Of a stretch of 10,179 nt of DNA, positions 6,070 through 10,179 are shown in pieces. The stretch comes from Bryobacteraceae bacterium. GTDB taxonomy: Bacteria > Acidobacteriota > Terriglobia > Bryobacterales > Bryobacteraceae. A program made the position numbers and the translations under genes. The stretch spans positions 1-10,179 of the forward strand of contig CANGVB010000073.1 of NCBI GenBank assembly GCA_947456995.1. The letters are read 5' to 3'. Below the pieces are notes generated by a model, which was not told the DNA's origin, did no database searches, and saw nothing but the letters and a program-made list of their open reading frames with translations. Each line of letters starts with the position of its first letter. Within the stretch, counting starts at the first letter, position 1.

Positions 6070-6076
6070 CACAGCC

Positions 6077-7924
6077 ATGCGGCGGCCAATTGCAATCGTT
6101 ACCCTTTTCGGTTTGCTCCTCTCCTGCGGACAAGCCCAACCTCCGGTCAAGCGTTCTCCCAGCGACCCGCTCATCCCTCGTGAGCCCGTACGTGGCAAAA
6201 ACGGCGCGGTAGCCGGTGGCACCGTTGCTGCAGTCGATGCCGGCATGCGCATCTTCAAGATGGGCGGCAATGCCGTCGACGCGGGTGTAGCAACGATGTT
6301 TGCTGCAGCTGTTGCCGAGTACTCGCACTTCGGTTTTGGTGGTGAAGCTCCCATCCTGATTCGCACCAAAGACGGCAAGGTGTTCACGATCAGTGGTGTT
6401 GGCACGATGCCCAAGCTCGGCACTCCCGAATATTTCAAGAAGCATCAGATGGAGCCGCTTGAGGTTGATACGACTGAGCCAAACGGCCTGCCCCGCTATT
6501 TGCCCGTCACCGGTTTGCTGCCGGCCATCGTACCCGGCATGGTGGAAGCTGGCCTCGTAGCCTTGCGGGAATTCGGCACACTCAGCTTTGAACAGGTAAT
6601 TGGCCCAGCCATTGAGCTTGCCGACGAACAAGTGGTGGATGATATGCGCGCCGCTGTTGTTCGTTACTCTCGCCCCTTCTTCGACCGCTGGCCCACGTCG
6701 AAGGCTTACTTCATGCCAGACGGAAAACTGCCGAGGCCGGGCGAAACCTTCAAGCAGCCTGCCCTCGCCAAGACATTGCGCGCCATGGTGGCGACAGAGC
6801 AACGAGCCTCCGCTCTCAAGAAGCCTCGCACCGCCGGTATTGACGCCGTGCGCGACTACTTCTATCGCGGTGAACTGGCCCGCAAGATCGATACCTTCTC
6901 TCGCGACAATGGCGGGCTGATCCGCTACGAAGACCTCTCAACTTTTCGTCTGAAGCCTGAGCCTTCGCTCGGTGGAACCTACAAGAACTACACCATCTAC
7001 AAGCCGGGCTTCTACACACAAGGCCCCGCTTCGATCGAACTTCTCAACCTGATCGAGAACATGGATGTCGCAAAGATGGGTTTTGGTTCGGAAGACTACA
7101 TTCACAACCTCACCGAGGCAATGAAGCTGGCTTATGCCGATCGCGACGCCTACTACGGAGACCCCAATTTCACCAAAGTTCCTGCAGACGAATTGCTTTC
7201 CAAGGAATACGCGAAAGACCGTTTCAAGCAGATCGGCGAGTTGGCGAGTCTTGAGTTTCGACCCGGCAAAGTGAAGAACGCCAACGGCACACATCCTTCG
7301 CAGGAAGAACTTGTGCGGCGTCAGATCGACGACGCGCTTATGTACGGCGACACGACGTCTGTCAACGCCATCGACAAAGACGGCATCCTCTTCAGCGCAA
7401 CGCCCAGCGGTGCCGCCTTGCCTAGCGTTATCGTCGGCGACACGGGGATCCCGCTCACACAGCGCGCGCAAAGTTTTTATCTGATCGGTGGGCATCCCAA
7501 TGATGTTGCCCCTGGCAAGCGTCCGCGTGTCACCCTTACGCCTTCACTCATTCTCAAAGACGGCAAGCCTTCGATGGTGATGTCCACCCCCGGTGGCGAC
7601 AACCAGGACCAAAGCCTGGTGCAGATGTTCCTGAACGTGGCTGAGTTTGGCATGGATGCGCAACAGGCTGTTGCCGCACCACGCTTCCAGTCGCGGCATC
7701 TTGTTTCCAGCTTCGATAATCATGCGATGAATCCGGGCAGTCTGCTTGTCGATGAACGCTTCGGGCGACCTGTTGCGCTGGGCCTCAAGAACCGTGGGCA
7801 TCGAGTTGAGTTCCGCTCTCGCTTCTCGTCTGGCGCGGCGCCCACGATGATTCGCATCCTGCCAGACGGTACGATCGAAGCTGGTGCAGACCCTTACGCC
7901 TTCCGCGTTGCCAAAGCATTCTAA
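6077..7924 (+). CDS. Gamma-glutamyltranspeptidase-like Ntn hydrolase (divergent, probable lipoprotein)
   Basis: A 615-aa protein of the GGT family, whose members are exported, cut themselves into two subunits, and use the new N-terminal Thr as nucleophile to hydrolyse or transfer gamma-glutamyl or acyl groups. The N-terminus MRRPIAIV plus a hydrophobic core ending LLSC (Cys17) suggests a lipoprotein. Family signatures: GGNAVDAGVA (63-72), FGFGGEAPILIRTKDG (85-100), LPAIVPGMVEAG, EAMKLAYADRDAYYGD (347-362), the processing site GDTT with Thr426 as probable nucleophile, STPGGDNQDQ (503-512) and AVAAPRFQSRH (531-541). Differences from E. coli GGT (from memory): no Arg in residues 101-112, where the glutamyl-binding Arg sits; TTS instead of TTH at the cleavage site; and Val485-Thr486 instead of the oxyanion Ser-Ser pair. 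Substrate use may therefore differ from glutathione. The ATG at 6077 is chosen over 6053 because it begins the signal peptide. It leads a four-gene operon. Confidence 0.88.
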   Translation: MRRPIAIVTLFGLLLSCGQAQPPVKRSPSDPLIPREPVRGKNGAVAGGTVAAVDAGMRIFKMGGNAVDAGVATMFAAAVAEYSHFGFGGEAPILIRTKDGKVFTISGVGTMPKLGTPEYFKKHQMEPLEVDTTEPNGLPRYLPVTGLLPAIVPGMVEAGLVALREFGTLSFEQVIGPAIELADEQVVDDMRAAVVRYSRPFFDRWPTSKAYFMPDGKLPRPGETFKQPALAKTLRAMVATEQRASALKKPRTAGIDAVRDYFYRGELARKIDTFSRDNGGLIRYEDLSTFRLKPEPSLGGTYKNYTIYKPGFYTQGPASIELLNLIENMDVAKMGFGSEDYIHNLTEAMKLAYADRDAYYGDPNFTKVPADELLSKEYAKDRFKQIGELASLEFRPGKVKNANGTHPSQEELVRRQIDDALMYGDTTSVNAIDKDGILFSATPSGAALPSVIVGDTGIPLTQRAQSFYLIGGHPNDVAPGKRPRVTLTPSLILKDGKPSMVMSTPGGDNQDQSLVQMFLNVAEFGMDAQQAVAAPRFQSRHLVSSFDNHAMNPGSLLVDERFGRPVALGLKNRGHRVEFRSRFSSGAAPTMIRILPDGTIEAGADPYAFRVAKAF

Positions 7925-7930
7925 TCGCCC

Positions 7931-8605
7931 GTGAATCATCTCATCGTCGTCGCCGGCCACGCCATCTTGCGTGATATCACTTTGGTTGAAGAAGATGCCG
8001 GTTGGTTCCTGCTGGACTTCCAGAAGGGCGAGCCAAAGAAATACATCGGGCACATTGAGCGCGCTGTTCATGAAGCAGCCTCTAACCCGGAAGCGATGCT
8101 GCTCTTCTCGGGTGGGCCCACTCGAATCGAGGCAGGCCCAAGAACAGAGGCTCTCAGCTATTGGCTCGTGGCAGAGCACTTCAATTGGTTCGGCCACCCC
8201 GAAGTGAAGCCGCGTGCTTATCTCGAAGACTTCGCGCGCGATAGCTATGAGAATCTCCTCTTCGGCATCTGCCGCTTCAAAGAAGTCACTGGTGTTTTGC
8301 CCGACGAGGTGACCGTTGTGAGCTGGGAGTTCAAACGTGAACGCTTCGCCGATCTGCACCGCGAGGCCATAGGCTGGCCAGCAGAGAAGTTCCGCTACAT
8401 CGGCGCGAACAACCCCGATGCAATCGATCAAGCGCTCCGCGCAGAGCAACAGGCAAGAGAAAAATACCTTGCCGATCCGCACAGCAAGGGTGAGGAGTTT
8501 CGGCTGAAGAAAGACCAGCGCAATCCTTTCCGAAGGCAGAATGGCTATTGGCTTAGTTGTCCCGAAATGTTCACTCGCGACAAAGCACCCATCGCAGGGG
8601 TGTGA
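7931..8605 (+). CDS. DUF218 (YdcF/SanA-like) domain protein of the fungal-type subgroup
   Basis: A 224-aa protein starting at GTG, 6 nt after the ggt-like stop and in the same frame; no Shine-Dalgarno sequence is visible, so translational coupling is likely. The sequence LIVVAGHAI at 4-12, LLFSGGPTR (57-65), GPRTEALSYWLV (69-80), YLEDFARDSYENLLF (97-111), VVSWEFKRERFADLH (129-143) and RYIGANNP (155-162) matches the pattern I recall for DUF218 proteins, in particular the intracellular form known from fungi and plants. The fold is Rossmann-like, with the GHAI, SGG and E-D/S-x-E-N segments lining the site. There is no signal peptide or membrane segment, unlike SanA/ElyC. The reaction is unknown; roles in cell-envelope or nucleotide metabolism are suggested for distant relatives only. 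The C-terminal 40 residues are charged and less characteristic. Confidence 0.75.
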   Translation: MNHLIVVAGHAILRDITLVEEDAGWFLLDFQKGEPKKYIGHIERAVHEAASNPEAMLLFSGGPTRIEAGPRTEALSYWLVAEHFNWFGHPEVKPRAYLEDFARDSYENLLFGICRFKEVTGVLPDEVTVVSWEFKRERFADLHREAIGWPAEKFRYIGANNPDAIDQALRAEQQAREKYLADPHSKGEEFRLKKDQRNPFRRQNGYWLSCPEMFTRDKAPIAGV

Positions 8606-8626
8606 TTTGATGGAAGAACAACGATC

Positions 8627-9541
8627 ATGCTGCAACTAGGATTTGTATCGGCAATTCTGCCCGACCTCACACTCGAAGAAGTTCTCACCTTTGCAGCGGA
8701 AGAAAAGTTCCGCTGCGTTGAAGTGATGTGCTGGCCCAAGGGCAAAGCAGAACGGCGCTACGCCGGCATCACCCATATCGACGTCGTCGGATTCACCAAA
8801 GATGACGCCAGGCGCGTGCAGGATCTCACTGCCGCCAAGGGCGTCTCCATCAGCGGCCTCGGTTACTATCCGAACCCGCTCACTCCAGACCTTGCCGAAG
8901 CCGCCGTCTATGTCGATCACATCAAGGCGGTGATTGCAGCTGCGAAGCTTCTCGGTATCCCTGTCGTCAACACCTTCGTAGGCCGCGACTGGACCAAGAG
9001 CGTCGACGACAACTGGCCTCGCTTCCTCGCTACCTGGAAGCCGATCCTCGATTGTGCCGACGAGCATGGCATCAAGATCGGTATCGAGAATTGCCCGATG
9101 TCCTTCACCAAAGACGAATGGCCGGGAGGCAAGAACCTTGCCACCACGCCAGTCATCTGGCGTCGCATGTTCAACGACCTGCCCAGCTCCAACTTTGGCC
9201 TCAACTTTGACCCGAGTCACTTTGTCTGGCAGGGCATGGATTACGTCAAGGTCCTGCGTGAATTCAAAGACCGACTGCACCACATGCATGCCAAGGACGC
9301 ACGTCTCGATCGCGATCGCTTGAACGAAGTGGGATTGCTTGCGCATCCGAACGAATATCACACCCCCAAGCTGCCCGGAATGGGTGATGTGGATTGGGGC
9401 AAGTTCTGCGGCACGCTCGCTGAAGTTTACGACGGCCCGCTCGCTATCGAAGTGGAAGACCGCGCCTACGAAGGCAGCCTTGAGGCACGCAAGCGCAGCC
9501 TGATCATCAGCCGCAATTACCTCAGCGCGTTCGTAGGTTAA
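8627..9541 (+). CDS. Sugar phosphate isomerase/epimerase-like TIM-barrel protein (AP_endonuc_2)
   Basis: A 304-aa cytoplasmic protein of the xylose-isomerase-like TIM-barrel superfamily (PF01261), which includes sugar isomerases, 3-epimerases and inosose dehydratases that use one divalent metal. Seen: [17 protein letters not shown] at the N-terminus; CVEVMCWP (30-37) on the second strand; [11 protein letters not shown] (75-85); VNTFVGRDW (114-122); GIENCP (152-157) with Glu154; [10 protein letters not shown] (192-201) with Asp195 and His198; HHMHAKDAR (218-226) with His221; and LAIEVEDR (272-279) with Glu275. Glu154, Asp195, His221 and Glu275 are the expected metal ligands and all are present. 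GGAAG at 8612-8616 lies 10 nt before the ATG. The substrate cannot be named from the sequence; its operon partners do not point to one pathway. Confidence 0.87.
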   Translation: MLQLGFVSAILPDLTLEEVLTFAAEEKFRCVEVMCWPKGKAERRYAGITHIDVVGFTKDDARRVQDLTAAKGVSISGLGYYPNPLTPDLAEAAVYVDHIKAVIAAAKLLGIPVVNTFVGRDWTKSVDDNWPRFLATWKPILDCADEHGIKIGIENCPMSFTKDEWPGGKNLATTPVIWRRMFNDLPSSNFGLNFDPSHFVWQGMDYVKVLREFKDRLHHMHAKDARLDRDRLNEVGLLAHPNEYHTPKLPGMGDVDWGKFCGTLAEVYDGPLAIEVEDRAYEGSLEARKRSLIISRNYLSAFVG

Positions 9542-9543
9542 GG

Positions 9544-10161
9544 GTGGCTCACCGCTACCTGCTTTTCTGGAAGCCCTACGGCGTCTTAAGCCAATTCACA
9601 CCCGAACCCGGCAGCAAACATCTGACGCTGGCCGGGTTCATCAAAGAACCTGGTGTCTATCCTGTGGGCCGTCTCGATTGGGATAGCGAGGGCTTGATGA
9701 TGCTTACCGATGACGGCGAATTGCAGCATCGCTATACTGACCCTCGCTTTGAACATCCGCGTGCTTATTGGGTGCAGGTGGAGGGCGAGGCAACCGAAGA
9801 GGCGCTCGACAAGTTGCGTGCGGGAGTCAAGATCCAGGACTACACCACCAAGCCTGTAAAGGCCCGTCTGGTCTCAGCGGATGAAGTTTCTAGTCTTCCA
9901 GAGCGGACAGTTCCGATTCGCTTCCGGGCTTCGATTCCAACCTCCTGGATTGAGCTGCAACTCAAGGAAGGCCGCAACCGGCAGGTGCGGCGCATGACTG
10001 CCGCCGTCGGTTTACCCACACTGCGTCTGTTGCGCGTGAAGATGGGAGACCTTGGGCTCGAAGGCCTGACCCCTGGCCAGTTCAGAAAAATCAGCGCACC
10101 GAAAATGCCGCCGAGACCGGAAAGTGGTCCGAAGGGTAACGCCCGTTTTCGTTCGCGGTGA
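9544..10161 (+). CDS. rluE: 23S rRNA pseudouridine synthase RluE
   Basis: A 205-aa RsuA/RluB/RluE-type pseudouridine synthase. E. coli RluE makes pseudouridine 2457 in 23S rRNA. No S4 domain is present, as in RluE, and the protein opens directly with YLLFWKPYGVLSQFTPE. The catalytic motif GRLDWDSEGLMMLTDDG (42-58) has nucleophile Asp45. IPTSWIELQLKEGRNRQVRR (131-150) and VGLPTLRLLRVKMGDLGL (155-172) follow, close to the E. coli wording as I remember it. The start is GTG, 2 nt after the upstream TAA; an AGG at 9535-9537 gives a weak ribosome site 6 nt away. E. coli RluE ends soon after the motif equivalent to LTPGQFRK. Here a 23-residue basic, Pro/Arg-rich tail (183-205) follows, and this is exactly the part that overlaps the antisense gene described next. 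Confidence 0.88.
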   Translation: MAHRYLLFWKPYGVLSQFTPEPGSKHLTLAGFIKEPGVYPVGRLDWDSEGLMMLTDDGELQHRYTDPRFEHPRAYWVQVEGEATEEALDKLRAGVKIQDYTTKPVKARLVSADEVSSLPERTVPIRFRASIPTSWIELQLKEGRNRQVRRMTAAVGLPTLRLLRVKMGDLGLEGLTPGQFRKISAPKMPPRPESGPKGNARFRSR

Positions 10162-10179
10162 TGACTTCTGCTTGTTTGA
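10091..10179 (-). CDS. Endonuclease/exonuclease/phosphatase family protein, C-terminal end (partial)
   Basis: The minus strand from the window edge reads 28 codons and then TGA at 10093-10091. The peptide includes AEVITANENGRYPSDHFPVS, ending AAFSVR. GRYPSDHFPV is the C-terminal signature of the EEP superfamily (DNase I, exonuclease III, sphingomyelinase-type phosphodiesterases). Its Asp-His pair is catalytic in the family, with the His acting as base. The rest of the gene lies to the right of the window, so substrate and export cannot be judged. It converges on rluE with a 71-nt tail-to-tail overlap. The identification rests on one short but very characteristic motif. Confidence 0.72.
   Translation of the reverse strand, partial: KQAEVITANENGRYPSDHFPVSAAFSVR

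Noticed and set aside
6023..6802. Minus-strand open frame of 259 codons upstream of the zinc-ribbon gene
   Set aside because: It is antisense to the conserved N-terminal half of the ggt-like gene, overlaps the zinc-ribbon start in another frame and has no recognisable domain.
7925..7930. Frameshift or split gene between the ggt-like and DUF218 genes, which share a frame
   Set aside because: Each protein is complete by its own family landmarks and the GTG falls exactly before the DUF218 opening motif.
7544..8635. Minus-strand open frame of 363 codons
   Set aside because: It lies antisense to the ggt-like and DUF218 genes, shows no family motif, and crosses the junction of two well-supported genes.
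8636..9361. Minus-strand open frame of 241 codons
   Set aside because: Antisense to the TIM-barrel gene, whose metal ligands are all present; no motif on the opposite strand.
10161..10179. ATG overlapping the rluE stop (TGATG) as the start of a further plus-strand gene
   Set aside because: Only six codons are visible, and the opposite strand carries the EEP motif in the same bases.

Overview
The window looks like chromosomal DNA of a moderately GC-rich Gram-negative heterotroph, most likely an acidobacterium of the Solibacter/Bryobacter type. This is inferred from the gene mix (secreted aldo/keto reductase, MauG-like peroxidase, DUF1080 protein, orphan sugar-binding protein, divergent GGT-like lipoprotein) and was not checked by any search. 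Nothing here looks like phage, an insertion sequence, a CRISPR array or a plasmid. Coding density is very high.

Layout. (1) 1-2828, plus strand: a tight operon with gaps of 27, 7 and 9 nt. It holds the 3' end of an aldo/keto reductase, a small secreted Cys/His protein, a MauG-like diheme peroxidase and a sugar-binding-type periplasmic protein. (2) 2825-6038, minus strand: read 5' to 3' as a 56-aa zinc-ribbon protein (below the usual gene-calling size), an M28 peptidase with a PA domain, prmA, tRNA-Arg(UCU) and a DUF1080 protein. Its end overlaps the end of operon 1 by 4 nt, and a hairpin covers the shared stop codons. (3) 6039-6076: a 38-bp divergent promoter region. (4) 6077-10161, plus strand: a GGT-like lipoprotein, a DUF218 protein, a TIM-barrel sugar isomerase/epimerase-like protein and rluE. 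(5) 10091-10179, minus strand: the last 28 codons of an endonuclease/exonuclease/phosphatase protein, overlapping the rluE tail by 71 nt.

How the genes fit together. Operon 1 is an envelope redox and solute-binding set. The minus-strand block and operon 4 mix translation genes (prmA, tRNA-Arg, rluE) with exported hydrolases (M28 peptidase, GGT-like enzyme, DUF1080) suited to scavenging peptides and sugars.

Most notable points: three transcription-unit starts have a -10-like hexamer 7-9 nt before the start codon, suggesting leaderless or near-leaderless mRNAs; an unannotatable-looking zinc-ribbon microgene heads the minus-strand operon; the GGT homologue lacks several signature residues; prmA starts at TTG directly after an in-frame TAG; and rluE and the EEP gene overlap tail to tail.
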